Of a DNA stretch of 64,000 bases, positions 11,464 to 23,127 are shown piece by piece. The notes beneath the pieces were generated by a model. It was not told the DNA's origin, did not search any database, and was given only the letters and a program-made list of their open reading frames with translations. Position numbers and translations under genes: made by a program. The DNA is from Calendula officinalis (lineage: Eukaryota > Streptophyta > Magnoliopsida > Asterales > Asteraceae). The stretch spans positions 78,860,909-78,924,908 of the forward strand of contig OY970820.1 of assembly GCA_963853835.1 (NCBI GenBank), written 5' to 3'. Position 1 is the stretch's first letter. Every line of letters starts with the position of its first letter.

Positions 11464-11900
11464 TCATGGCCTAAGCCCGTAAGGCAATACTCCTTGGGCT
11501 GGACTCCTTGTGCAACTTCGCAACCCGCAACAATCATTTAGCTGGACCCGTAACTCGAGGATTAATTTGGGTCTCAACTGCCAGCTATTACAAACCAATT
11601 TCTCCTTACTAACGAGTTCACCCGTTTCGGCCCTTGGCCTATTGGCCGGGCCTTGGCTCAAAAGAATATAACCCAACTACTATGGTTAATTAACCGGTCC
11701 AAAACTGAGACGAACTAAATAATTATTTTTAATAATATACGAACGTCTATAAAAATTTAAAGTGTCCAAATAAGTAAAACTTCTAAATAATTAACGGACC
11801 GTCTAATTCATTACAATTAAATCACTAATTATTCATTTTAACTTTAAATATGACAATTAAATTAATATTATTTATTTATTAAAATTTCAGGGCGGTATAT
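11464..11900 (-). repeat. Diverged LTR fragment related to the Gypsy D family
   Basis: Read on the minus strand it starts near CGCCCTGAAATTTTAATAA and then shares landmarks in order with the D LTRs: AATTTAATTGTCATATTTAA, GAATAATTAGT, GGACACTTTA, ATAGACGTTCGTATATTAT and GGCCAAGGGCCG. The D LTRs start TGTAACGCCCTGAAATTTT. The opposite orientation and strong divergence point to an older, separate insertion. It fades out near 11464. Confidence 0.6.
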
Positions 11901-11904
11901 CTAA

Positions 11905-12011
11905 CCTTTTATTTTAATTAAAAGTATTATTAAGGACCCCACCACTAACGATCTTCTAAAATCTTGTGTCCAGGAGAAATAAAAACTTTTTTGTGGGATG
12001 GGAGGGAGTAC
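11905..12011. mobile_element. Truncated Stowaway-like MITE (one end)
   Basis: The right end read inwards is TACTCCCTCCCATCCCACAA, the consensus-like terminal motif of plant Stowaway (Tc1/mariner) MITEs. The left end is missing; the element abuts the LTR fragment at about 11900. Confidence 0.5.
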
Positions 12012-12650
12012 TAATTATGGAAATACCTTAAATGAAAGGTTGGACGAGCTGGGCTTAAGGGGCATCAAAATATAGCAGGCCTCTATATATTGCCTCTATA
12101 TACTGCCCAATGACCGTTACTCAAACTTTTTTGTTGCGAAGGTAAGGAAGCCGAGACTCGGAGATGGCTGAGCCGCATATGGCAAAAGAGAAGGTGATAA
12201 GTCGATGATTGGAGTTTTCTGTAGGCGCACGATTCACAAACAACAAATTTTGGATTTTTAATCAGAAGTCGATGATTGGAGTTTTTTACAATATGATTGG
12301 ATTTTTAATTCCAATTTGTCATTGTGTTTTAGACAATTATAGTAGAAGGATCATGATGCTGATCAAAAAGTGAAGGTAATTTTGATTATTGAAAATATAT
12401 GTGTACTGTTTTATTTTACTCGAATTGGTTATATAATGTGATAATGACACATATTTGTGGGTTTAAATCCTTATACGGTTTGTAGTTTGAGGATTTGGAA
12501 TGAGCAAAATAATTGTCACTGCTTAATTGATGATGATAATGGGATACAAAATATAATGCAGATTTTAATCTTTTATACTTCGTATATGTGTTAATTGCTG
12601 CTGCAAGTTGTTTTATAGGCATAAAGATTTTTTTTTATCCGTGCTCTTTA
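12012..12650 (+). other. Host DNA, possibly the first exons of a broken gene
   Basis: At 12163-12192 an ATG opens a ten-codon frame (MAEPHMAKEK) followed by GTGATAAG, which could be a splice donor. At about 12330-12375 a segment bounded by TTTTAG and GTAATT looks like a small exon, but joining the two in phase meets a stop after seven codons. A string of about 20 bp (AAGTCGATGATTGGAGTTTT) occurs at about 12199 and again at about 12265. The Harbinger insertion at 12651 lies downstream. A real gene cannot be claimed. Confidence 0.2.
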
Positions 12651-12907
12651 GGCTATGTGGTATGGGTACCACATCCACACCTCTTTTTTCCTGTCACATC
12701 ACCGCCACCTCACCAACCACACCACCACCACACCACATCATTTGGTGGAAATACCCACCACACCATTTTAATTTCCATCTCATCATTTAATTTCCATTTA
12801 TTTTTTAAACATATTATTAAACTTCCACTAAATTAAAATAACAATACATAAAATTAAAACTACAATAGTTAAAAATCTAAAAAACTACAATACTAAAAAT
12901 TTAAAAA

Positions 12908-13688
12908 CTACAATCCTAAATCGCTCATGGCTTTTTGGGCCCTTTCCTTCACGGCTAGTAGATGTTCAAGATCTTCTTGCGGCATGCCTGGCGTCGGTTG
13001 CATACTCAAAATATTCAAATTATTGATCATTCTTTGTTCGGTTGCAAGCGCCCTATCTCTTTCATCTTTCTCCCTCTCCAGTTGAACTTGTAGACGACAC
13101 ATCTCTAGCTGCTCTTTCGTGCCTCGACGTGATCGCTTAATCGTTTTTTAATTTCTTCCCTATGCTTGCTTTTCGATTCCATTTCCGCCGCATGCCTGCC
13201 CGCTCATTTAGCCTTGTCTCTTCCAATTGGTCGTTGAGGAGGTGGGGTTTCATCAATGTCGTCGAATAGGTCATCTGGAATGTCATCATCCCCTGCATTA
13301 AGGTCGATACGAGACCGACCATCAGAAACATCAACTGATTGTGAACTTCTTGAGCGCTTTGATTGTTGTTGATCTTTAGTAATTGTTCCGATCCATTTTG
13401 GATCCTCTTTTAAAATCAACCAATGTCGATCTAGCTCAAAATTATGGCCCTTTTTTCAACTTTGTATTGTTTCTTGGCGGCCGCCAAACATCAAACTCGG
13501 CCATTCCACTACTTCTTTCCGACGAAAGTTTGTTGTATATACCATTAAATTTTGTAACCTTGTTGTTTATTTCACGCCATTTGCTACTAAGACTATTGTC
13601 TTTTCGGTAGGGAGGGACTCCCATGAAGCTATGAAATTTAGAAAGAATGTCTTCCCAATAGTTTTTAATTCGCATGCCATTCCCGTCT
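12908..13688 (-). pseudogene. Harbinger ORF1-like protein, C-terminal part (NAM-associated domain)
   Basis: Downstream half of the split ORF1. Its frame begins at the insertion site (DGNGMRIKNYWEDIL) and continues through KFHSFMGVPPYR, SLSSKWREIN and the acidic DLNAGDDDIPDDLFDD, to a charged coiled-coil-like tail (QLEREKDERDRAL) ending MSDLGL at 12908. This matches the 'no apical meristem-associated C-terminal' domain found after a SANT domain in Harbinger ORF1 proteins; related plant predictions are often mislabelled 'GST T3-like'. It is broken by a frameshift near 13445 (an extra C after GGG), an in-frame stop near 13205 and another frameshift near 13120. Confidence 0.75.
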
Positions 13689-15598
13689 TGTAACGACCCG
13701 AATTTCTGTGTTAAATAAATTATGAAAAAATATGATAAATAAGAATAAATTATTTAAAGAACGTAGAAATTAGTTTCGTGTCATTTGGATACCGTATGAG
13801 AAAGTTATGGACGAAACGGGTCGAACCCGGGTTGTAAATGAGAAGGAAAAGAAATTCAAGAAAGGATGCTGTAACGATTTAGTTAATACTGATTTCGTTA
13901 GTACTGACTTCGTTAGTATTGATTTCGTTAGTGCTGATTTTCGTTAGTGCTGATCAGTTAGTGCTGATTCCGTTAGTGCTGATCAGTTAGTGCTGACTCC
14001 GTTAGTGCTGACTCCGTTAGTGCTGACTCCGTTAGTGCTGATTTCCGTTACTGCTGATCAGTTACTGCTGATCAGTTACTGCTGATCAGTTACTGCTGAT
14101 CAGTTACTGCTGATCAGTTACTGCTGATTTTTGTCTTGAACACCTTAAATACGGGTTTTTGGCCATTAAGTGCCAAACTTGAAACCCTAACTCTCTCTCT
14201 AAGTTCTTATACATATTTTGAGTGGAAAAGGTCATCTGAAGCCGATTTTGGGGCCCGAATCAACTGATTTTTCTTCTATTATCGAAGATTAAGGTAAATC
14301 TTCACTCCTTGATGTTTATTACTTTAGATCCATGGAAGTAAAAGCTTGGATCTTGAACCCTAGTTCTTGGGGTTTTCTTAAATGGTGAAATAAATGTTTT
14401 GTACACTTAATAGATGATATTTTAACAAAGGAAACAAGTGTATGGTTAAGATTTGTAAGAATCTTAAGATTTGGCTAAACCTAGGGTTTTGGAAAATCAT
14501 CAAAATTGGGGGAAAGTGTTATCAAAGGGATTTCTAATAATAAAAGGGTGTATTACTAGTAGTATTTGTTGTTGAACAACTTGTGATTGTTGTATTAGGC
14601 TTTTAGTGAAATCTTGGAAAGTCGATTGATTGTTGGAGCAAGAAATTGGCGTAAAAAGCACGGTTGGAGCCTTTTATTGCTAAGGTGAGTACGTGTGGAC
14701 TTTACCGAGTACATAGCCTTTGAATTACTTTTCTTACTTGTGTTATGGTCTATTTGCTTATTTGTGTAGACTTATAGTATGTTGAGTTAGTGATAGATAT
14801 TATTGATAATATTGGACTAACTTGTTTGATGATTGATATGATAGCCGCAGGCTTTGATTGGAATAACTGATGAGGTATGGTAAGAATGAGATGATGTGAT
14901 GACACGGGCGACTCCCGGTCATGAGATGTGGATTGAGGGGCAGTTGGGTGGATTCCCATTGGCTCATCCACGTTAGTAGTCTTGCTACCTGGACGTATTC
15001 CGGCGAGCAAGGCAGGTATCGGTAAAGTGGGCGACTTCCTAATGCCGGTATCTTGAGCCTCTAGCTAGTATGGGGATGACCCGACAGTTAGATATGTCGA
15101 AGCTTATTAATGCGGGGGATCCCCGGTTAATAAGTTAATGTGCTTCTGGTACCTATATGTTTAAGTACTAGATATGTTTGCTAGGAAAGCATGATCGATA
15201 AGGTCACTATAGGGTGACTAGCCTATATTGATGTAGTATATGTATATGTTTATATATATATTTGTGAAGCAATTATTATTATTATTTGGCTCTAAAACCC
15301 ATGTATCTCACAAGACTATTTTGTCTCACGTACTACGTTTGTTTTGTGGCTATGTACTCAGGTACAAGTTTGAAGTGATCGAAGGTTGCACTAGAAGTGG
15401 CCTAGAGATGTTTAGCTCGGGAGCTCTTAGGTAGACCTCGTTTGCCTATGGTTTTGATATACTTGGTGACACCGTATTTTTGTAAACTCTGATAAAGGTT
15501 TAAAGTTTTTATTAAACTGTATTTTGGACAATATGTCAAATATCGGAAAAATATATTTTTAATGATTTAAACGATGTTTTAAAAATACGGGTGTTACG
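13689..15598 (+). repeat. 5' LTR of Gypsy X
   Basis: Starts TGTAACGACCCGAATT and ends GGGTGTTACG just before the primer binding site. It carries a minisatellite (13882-14130), then AAACCCTAACTCTCTCTC, and regions shared in order with the 3' LTR (TTGGAGCAAGAAATTGGCG, CTCATCCACGTTAGTAG). About 1.9 kb, without the two MITEs found in the 3' LTR. Confidence 0.85.
13882..14130 (+). repeat. Minisatellite in the 5' LTR of X, about 17 units
   Basis: Units of 14-17 bp around GTTAGTGCTGATCA or GTTAGTGCTGACTCC. A block of the variant GTTACTGCTGATCA closes the array. I count 17 units by eye, against 12 at the same place in the 3' LTR. Confidence 0.85.
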
Positions 15599-16177
15599 AC
15601 TTGGTATCAGAGCTATAGTTTAAGTGAATTAGGTTGGATATCCATCCTAGTCTTAGACTGTAGCAATAGGAATGTAAGATTCCTTGAGATCGATAGGTTG
15701 ACCTTGAGACTCTATGTTAAGTTTAGGGTTGAACCTAGGGGACCTATAGAAGTTGTTATGAATTATGCAATGTGAGTTTTTGAGACCGTAGGGCATTAGT
15801 ATGATAGGGTCGACCCCTATGAGAAATGCCATGTTTTGATCTAGTTGTGTTGTTTTCGACTGTTGAGTTGACCGTTTGAATGTTGTTTGATGGGTACGAT
15901 GGTATGGCGAAAGAATGAATGTGAAAAGTGGACGAGCTCCACTGAATTGGGAAGTGTTATGAATGATGATATGAACTAGATTTTGGATATTCGAATGAAT
16001 GAGGGTAGGGGGAATGATTCCAATGCCCGTATGACGGAAGAGTCATCGAATGGCGAAGTCCGTAGTGAGAAGTATCTACAAAAAAAAGGGATAGCAAGAC
16101 CTAGTTGGAAGAAATGGAAGGATGTTGTATATGAAGGATTTATGTGCACAGATAAGTACACGTGTCACCGTGTCCAA
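15599..16177 (+). pseudogene. Gypsy X 5' internal part with possible gag start
   Basis: Begins with the primer binding site and a leader. A frame from 15983 (MDIRMNEGRGND) reads through PSWKKWKDVVYEGF towards the insertion of Copia C at 16178. The aromatic/basic stretch resembles the region just before the conserved gag core of Gypsy elements, but the match is weak and the start is uncertain. The matching gag core lies across the nest at 36434-36645. Confidence 0.35.
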
Positions 16178-16832
16178 TGTTATAAGACACTAAAGGATCA
16201 CACCATTACACACCCAATAATGGACAACCGAATAAAGTAAGTTGTGTGGAATAATTAACTAGTTAAGTTAATTATAAAGAAAAGAATAAATAATAATAAG
16301 TTAATTATTATTTGTGAGGATGGTTAAATATTAGGTTAAGTATTTAACGGACAGTTAATTAATAGTTAATTAATTAACTAGTAAAAGTACAAGGGTTTAA
16401 AGTGTTAATAGGAAGTTTAATTATGAGATTAATCATAATTAAACTCCAAGGACTTAACTGTAACTTGAGTCCTTATAAATAAAGACTCAAGGTTAAGGGT
16501 TTTGGCTAATCACTTTGTCACAAAAGAACCCTAAACACACTTTCCCTCTCCCTCTATTTTTCGGCCGATCGAAAGAAACCCCAAGGGTTTCGAACCCTTG
16601 CATGGTTCGTTCGTAACACACACACACACACACACAAGTCATTGTGTGTTGCTTTGTTGGTACAACGCGGTCTTGCAGCGTGTCCAGGTGGTGCAGTAGA
16701 GGTGGATCACTTCTTTAGCAATATAAAGGTAATGTTCATCATCTCCTTGTTCTCGTGATCTCATTGACTAGTAGAGATCCAGTAATGTGGTATTCAAGTT
16801 CCGCCATGTGATTACTACAAGGTTTTCCTACA
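16178..16832 (+). repeat. 5' LTR of Copia C
   Basis: Proposed from TGTTATAAGACAC to CCTACA, one base before the primer binding site. It contains TATAAATAAAGACTC near 16475 (TATA-like), an inverted repeat CAAGGGTT-TCG-AACCCTTG near 16582, and a short (CA)n run at 16616-16636. The 3' end is firm; the start is less so, because a second TGTTGTATATG lies at about 16124 and no second LTR exists to compare. Confidence 0.6.
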
Positions 16833-17330
16833 GTGGTATCATAGCTTTCTACTAATCTCAATGAGATTCGGTTGAGTTTTTTTTCATCTAGAAAAGAACC
16901 CTAGAAAATTCGAAAAATCCAAGTGTGTGTTCTTCAAGTTTTGAATGAACATTGGATTGAATAGGGTTCTAGATAAAAAGAAATTAGGCTTCTTTTTCTT
17001 CCTTGTTTTTTCCGATTTTCATATAAATATATATACTTATATTAAGTTTTTTTTTTATCTTAGAAAGAACCCTAGAAAATTTAATCCAAGAAAATTGTTC
17101 AAGTTTTGAATAATTGGGTTAAATAGGTTTCAAAATTAAAAAGAACTAGGTTTCTTTCTTTTGTTTAGTAAATAAAACCTAGTATTTTTAATCTAAGCTA
17201 ATTGTTCAAAGTTTTTGAATAATTGGAATAAATGGGTTTTAAGAACAAATTAAGAAAAGGTTATGTTAAATTTTTCGTTTAAAAGTTTAACGCTTTATTT
17301 GTTTATTATTATTATTAACGAAAATATTAT

Positions 17331-17454
<124 letters not shown>

Positions 17455-18063
17455 CGGTAGTAAAAACCGAACCAACCGAGACACGGTTGGAGCTCGGTTC
17501 GACGACCGAGTGGTCGACCAAAACCGAATCCACCGAGTTTTGGTTGGATGGTGTTTCTTGGAGACCAAGATATATTTTTTTTTGATTTTAGTCCAAGATA
17601 TGGTCTAAATCAAGGAATAAAATCTACAAGTTATTATGTAAGACTTTATGTTTAAAAGTCCATATATAAGTATTTTAGTTGACTAGATTATTTAATTTTT
17701 CGTCTAAATAATAATAATTAGTATTAAACATTTAAATTAAACCTAATGATTTTAATAGTTATTAATATCAAGATAATTATGAAATTAAGGAGGAAATAAG
17801 AAACCGATGTATGGGTAATTTAATAATTATCAGTTTGGTAATTTAAATTATCAGTTTATTTATTTAATTAGAATGACATAACCCAAAAGAAGTGATATTG
17901 TGTTTATTTTATAATTTTCGAAATTTGTTTTATTCTTTCGGAAATTTTATAAAGTTTTATTTTAAATACATAAAACACAAAACCAAGTCTTTGGGGTTAT
18001 GGCATGGCAATTTTTCAAAAATTGCAAGCATTATTTATTTTTCGTTTATTTATTATAATATGA

Positions 18064-18310
18064 AATAATAAGGTGGTGATTATAAACAGTTTGTTTAGAA
18101 AACCAAGATTTAATTATAAGATGGTAATTATAAACAGTTTGTTTAGAAAACCAAGGTATAAATTAATAAGATGGTGATTATAAACAGTTTGTCTAGAAAA
18201 CCAAGTTTTAAATTAATAATGGTAAAGTAAACAGTTTGTTTATAAACCAAGTTTTATAAAGACAAATTAAAAGTGGAATTTATAAACAGTTAGTTTATAA
18301 AAACCAAGTA
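18064..18310 (+). repeat. Tandem repeat of about 50 bp, five units
   Basis: Each unit contains TATAAACAGTTTGTTTAGAA (or a close variant) followed by AACCAAG. The last two units are more diverged. Located about 0.5 kb before the gag frame of Copia C. Confidence 0.75.
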
Positions 18311-18833
18311 ATTAAAAACTGGCTAACTTTTTCGAACAAAGGAAAATCCTTTTTAGAAAATCTTAGATCAGAGTGCAACCCACTTAATGAAACACCTCAC
18401 TTGTTCAACGATATTCACATTGTAAGGAGAAAGAACCTTATATGTGGATTCAAATCATTGTGAGTGTTAGGTTGCATAGGGTCTTGTGATAATCGGGAGT
18501 CCCGACGCAAGGCATCGCACTGTCTTAGGTGGTACGATCTATTTTGGTGATAATCGGGAGTCCCGGCCCAAAATGCGCTAGAGGGATTAAAACATGTACA
18601 AGTTTGTTGTTCAACTTGATATCCCGAGGATCTAGGAATCGTTTCTAGTCTAGAGACGATCGGTATGGATATACCTACCAAAAATAGCGTGGCTCTAATG
18701 GGAAGTGCCCAAACCTTTCATTAGAGGGCGTGAAATATGGGTCCTAGTCTAACTATTATTATTAAAAGGTAATAATGTTAGAAGTTATTTATTTATCTAA
18801 TCTTACTAATCGTTTGTTGTTTTTCTTATAGAT

Positions 18834-20855
18834 GTGTGTACCGTCAGAAATTCCGTTTTACTCACCAAACGAATCGCGAAAGTTCATCACTGGAAAGTTT
18901 GGAGGGTGCATTTTAGGAGTTACCTAAAAGCACAGAATCTACTGTACGTTATAGACGAGGTGCCCAAGGGACAACCAGGGCAAGATGCCCAGAATGATGA
19001 GCTTGATGCTTATTATCAGTATCTGGCAGATGAATCACAAGTTATGTCGATTCTTATTCTTACTTCATTATCAGAGCTTACTGATAATCTACGTAAGAAA
19101 CCATGCTATGAGTTTGTACAGTATCTTGAGGAGACGTTTAAAGATAGTACTGAAGATAGCAAGCAGTTCATTTTGCAAGAGATCATTTCGTCAAAGATGA
19201 AAGATGATCAACCATTGAGTGACCATCTTATTAACATATGGAGGTTACTAGATTGTCTCACCCTAGTTACTGGAACATCAAACGAGCATGAACAAGTCCT
19301 GTTCTTGTTTGGATCTCTCACTCAGTACTATCAGGACAGGGTAGTACGTATAGTCGGGAATTTTGATTTGAGCGTCGCAGGTCTACACGAGAATCTCTTG
19401 TGTATACGCGATGTTCAAAGGCTAGAGGAAGAATCTCTCCCCAAGATTCAGGAGGACGAGTTTCAAGAATGGTTGAATGACTTTGCTGATTTGTGTTGCC
19501 CAGCTTGTGGCAACAAGGATATTTGCGAGCACACGTCTGACGTGGGGCTGTTGGACGCTGACTTTGTCAGCGATTCAGGTATCTTTATGATTGATTGTCT
19601 CGTTACTTCTAGTGAATCCTGGGTATTGGACACCGGATGTGGTCATCACATTTGCAATCATTTGCAGGGATTTAAGAAGAACAGAAGGCTGGGACGAGGG
19701 GATGTTGAACTACGAGTAGGCGAAGGTTCCAAGGTTGGAGCTGAAGTCGTAGGAACATATCTTCTCAAGTTGCCTTCAGGAAGAGTCTTGGAACTTAAAG
19801 ATTGTTATTATGTGCCTAGACTTATTAAAAATGTTATTTCTTTTGATTTACTTATAGACAGTGGTTTTTATTATGAGTTTTATGGAAAAACAATTTCGTG
19901 TTTAAAAGATGATATTTTATATTTTAACGAAAATTCTCATAATGGTCTATACACGTTAAAGCTAAATAACATAGAACGAGACGTTTATCATATAAGTAAA
20001 AGATCCAAGAGTAACTTGAATCAAACTTATCTTTGGCATTGTCGTTTAGGTCATATAAACGAGACTCGCATTAAGAAGCTCCACGATGATGGAATTCTAG
20101 AGCCATTTGATTTGGAATCATATGCAATATGCGAAGCTTGTTTATCTGGCAAGATGACAAAAGACCCTTTCAATCACTACAATGAAAGGGCACGCGAGTT
20201 GTTAGGGATTATACACACAGATGTGTGTGGACCCTTTACTCCAGAAGCCAGAGGAGGATACCGCTACTTCATTACCTTTACTGATGACTTCAGTAGGTAT
20301 GGTTATGTCTTTCTTATGAGACTAAATTCTGAGAGCTTTGACAAGTTCAAAGAATATCAGAGGGAAGTAGAGAACCAACTAGGCAAGAAAATAAAGTCAC
20401 TTCGGTCTGACCGAGGAGGCGAATATTTGAGCCAAGAGTTCGACGATCATTTGAAGGAATGTGGGATTGTTTCACAACTCACACCTCCGTATACGCCTCA
20501 GATGAATGGCGTATCAGAAGAGAGGAATCGCACCTTGTTAGACATGGTACGTTCAATGATGTGTCGCGCCCCACTACCACTATCATTTTGGGGACATGCA
20601 CTCGAGACTGCAGCACTCACACTGAATAGGGTTCCGACCAAGTCAGTAGAAAAGACTCCGTTCGAGCACTGGACGGGGAGAAAGCCTAAATTATCTTTTC
20701 TCAAGATTTGGGGTTGTGAAGCGTACGTTAGACGTAACTTCACAGACAAACTAAACTCCAAGTCAGATAAGTGTATCTTCGTTGGATATCCAAGGGAAAC
20801 TTTAGGATACTATTTATATCATCAAGAAGACAACAAAGTCTTTGTTGCTCGGTAA
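18834..20855 (+). pseudogene. Copia C gag-protease-integrase
   Basis: 673 codons. The gag part (VWRVHFRSYLKAQNLLYVI) lacks a normal CCHC knuckle: only CCPACGNKDICEH remains where it should be. The protease has DTGCGHHICN at about residue 266. GAG-pre-integrase has LWHCRLGHIN, and the integrase has TDDFSRYG, RSDRGGEY and GVSEERNRT with the three acidic residues. It ends in VFVAR with a stop, and the homologous frame goes on after it. The proposed ATG at 18834 is only the first in frame; the native start could be upstream. Confidence 0.85.
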
Positions 20856-22154
20856 GGTGTCTTCTTGGAGGAGAAGTTTCTAGGAACTGAAACTCCAAGA
20901 AAAGAAATAGAGCTTCAAGAAATTAAAGAGAACAAAGATCCACCGACGACTTCAGTCGAACAAGTAGTTCAACAAAGACCTGTTGATTCCCAACTAGACC
21001 CACCTGTTGAGGAAGAAGAGACACGCAATCCGCGTAGGTCCAGTAGACCACGCCAAGAACCAGATAGGTATCTTGGATTCATGATCGATGAAGATGATGG
21101 AAGTCTACTAGAACCATTAACATACAGCGAAGCTGCTAACAGCATAGAGTCTGAAAGATGGCTCGAGGCTATGCAAGCAGAGATGCAATCCATGTATGAC
21201 AACCAAGTCTCGGTGTTATCAGCCTTGCCACCACAGTCTCGTGTTGTTGGATGCAAGTGGGTTTTCAAGAAGAAAACCGACATGGATGGGAAAGTGCATA
21301 CTTACAAAGCACGACTTGTCGCGAAGGGTTTCACGCAAACACATGGTGTGGATTATTCTGAAACCTACTCGCCAGTCGCTATGCTTAAGTCTATTAGAAT
21401 TCTTATGGCTATATCAGCATATTACGACTATGAGATATGACAAATGGATGTTAAAACCGCCTTCCTTAACGGGGAGTTGAATGAGGACGTATTCATGATA
21501 CAACCGGATGGTTTTACTGATCCAAAGAATCCTGATAAAGTATGTAAATTGCTAAAATCCATTTATGGATTGAAGCAAGCATCTAGAAGTTGGAACTTAC
21601 ACTTTGACAAAAGAATCAAAGAATTTGGTTTTGTCAAGAGTGAGTTCGAGGCGCGTGTCTACACAAAATTCAGTGGGAGCATAGTAATCTTCCTAGTCTT
21701 GTATGTCGATGACATACTGCTTATAGGAAATGATATACCAGCATTACAAGGAGTTAAATCCTGGTTAGGTAAATGTTTCCAGATGAAGGACTTGGGAGAA
21801 GCCGCATTTATACTAGGTATAAAGATCTATAGGGATAGATCTAGGCGGCTTATTGGACTTTGTCAAAGTACATACATTGACAAAGTACTGAAGAGATTCA
21901 GTATGAGTGATTCCAAGAGAGGACTCATTCCAATAACACATGGCATTTCACTGAGGAAAGCTCAGAGTCCCAAATCTAGAAAGGAACTTGCTAGAATGAG
22001 TTTGGTACCATATGCTTCGGCAATTGGATCAATCATGTATGCCATGTTATGCACTAGGCCCGATATTGCTTACTCCATAAGTCTCACAAGCAGATATCAA
22101 AAGAATACTGGTGAACCCCATTGGGGGCTGTCAAGAACATTCTCAAGTATTTGA
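20856..22154 (+). pseudogene. Copia C reverse transcriptase
   Basis: Acidic linker (PRRSSRPRQEPDRYLG), then RT motifs: GCKWVFKKKTDMDG, KARLVAKGFTQTHG, DVKTAFLNGELNEDV, YGLKQASRSWN and LVLYVDDILLIGND. A TGA at 21438-21440 replaces a codon just before QMDVKTAF, where Trp is usual. The frame is lost near 22130, after SLTSRYQKN. Two nonsense codons plus a frameshift make the enzyme unusable. Confidence 0.85.
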
Positions 22155-22575
22155 GAAGGATGAAAGAAATGTTCTTGGTTTTTGGAGGTTCATCGGAAGA
22201 GTTGCGTGTAACTGGTTACACAGATGCAAGCTTCCAAACCGACAGAGATGATTACAAATCTTAATCGGGATTTGTCTTCACACTAAACGGAGGAGCTATA
22301 TCTTGGAAGAGTCAGAAACAAGATACGATAGCAGATTCGACTACAGAGGCTAAGTACATCGCCGCAAATGATGCTGGGAAAGAAGCCATGTGGCTTAAGA
22401 ATTTTATCGAAGATCTTAGAGTTATTGCCAGTATCTCTAGACCCATAGAAATATTCTGTGATAATAGTGGAACAATAGCGCAAGCTGTTGAACCAAGAGA
22501 GCATCAAAAGACCAGGCATGTACGCAGGAAATATCACCGCATACGTGAGTATGTAAGAGAAGGTGATATTGCTAA
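22155..22575 (+). pseudogene. Copia C RNase H, truncated
   Basis: The frame contains VTGYTDASFQTD, a TAA shortly after, SGFVFTLNGGAISWKS, DSTTEAKYIAANDA and HQKTRHVRRKYHRIRE. It ends at GDIAK, where the sequence passes into LTR DNA (coordinates above 22576), so the final residues up to the stop at 22597 are not Copia. Confidence 0.8.
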
Positions 22576-23127
22576 GGTTGGAGCATTTTATTGCTAAGGT
22601 GAGTACGTGTGGACTTTACTGAGTACATAGCCTTTGAATTACTTTTCTTACTTGTGTTATGGTCTATTTTCTTATTTGTGTAGACTTATAGTATGTTGAG
22701 TTAGTGGTAGATATTATTGATAATATTGGACTAACTTGTTTGATGATTGATATGATAGCCGAAGGCTTTGATTGGAATAACTGATGAGTTATGGTAAGAA
22801 TGAGATGATGTGATGACACGGGCGACTCCCGGTCATGAGGTGTGGATTGAGGGGCAGTTGGGTGGATTCCCATCGACTCATCCACGTTAGTAGTCTTGCT
22901 ACCTGGACGTATTCCGGCGAGCAAGGCAGGTATCGGTAGAGTGGGCGACTTCCTAATGTCGGTATCTTGAGCCTTTAGCTAGTGCGGGGACGACCCGACA
23001 GTTAGATATATTGAAGCTTATTAATGCGGGGGATCCCCGGTTAATAAGTTAATGTGCTTCTGGTACCTATATGTTTAAGTACTAGATATGTTTGCTAGGG
23101 AAACATGATCGATAGGGTCACTATAGG
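22576..23127 (+). repeat. Partial LTR of the X family
   Basis: Matches the 5' LTR of X from about 14662 to 15213 almost base for base (TTTTATTGCTAAGGTGAGTA, GGGCGACTCCCGGTCATGAG, GCGGGGGATCCCCGG). It lacks both LTR ends: on the left it is fused to Copia C, on the right it is cut by Gypsy D at CACTATAG. Confidence 0.85.

Noticed and set aside
13882..14130. CRISPR-like array of short repeats
   Set aside because: Units are contiguous with no unique spacers, in a plant LTR. It is a minisatellite.
15601..15618. tRNA-Met gene fragments at the LTR borders
   Set aside because: These are primer binding sites complementary to the tRNA 3' end; there is no cloverleaf around them.
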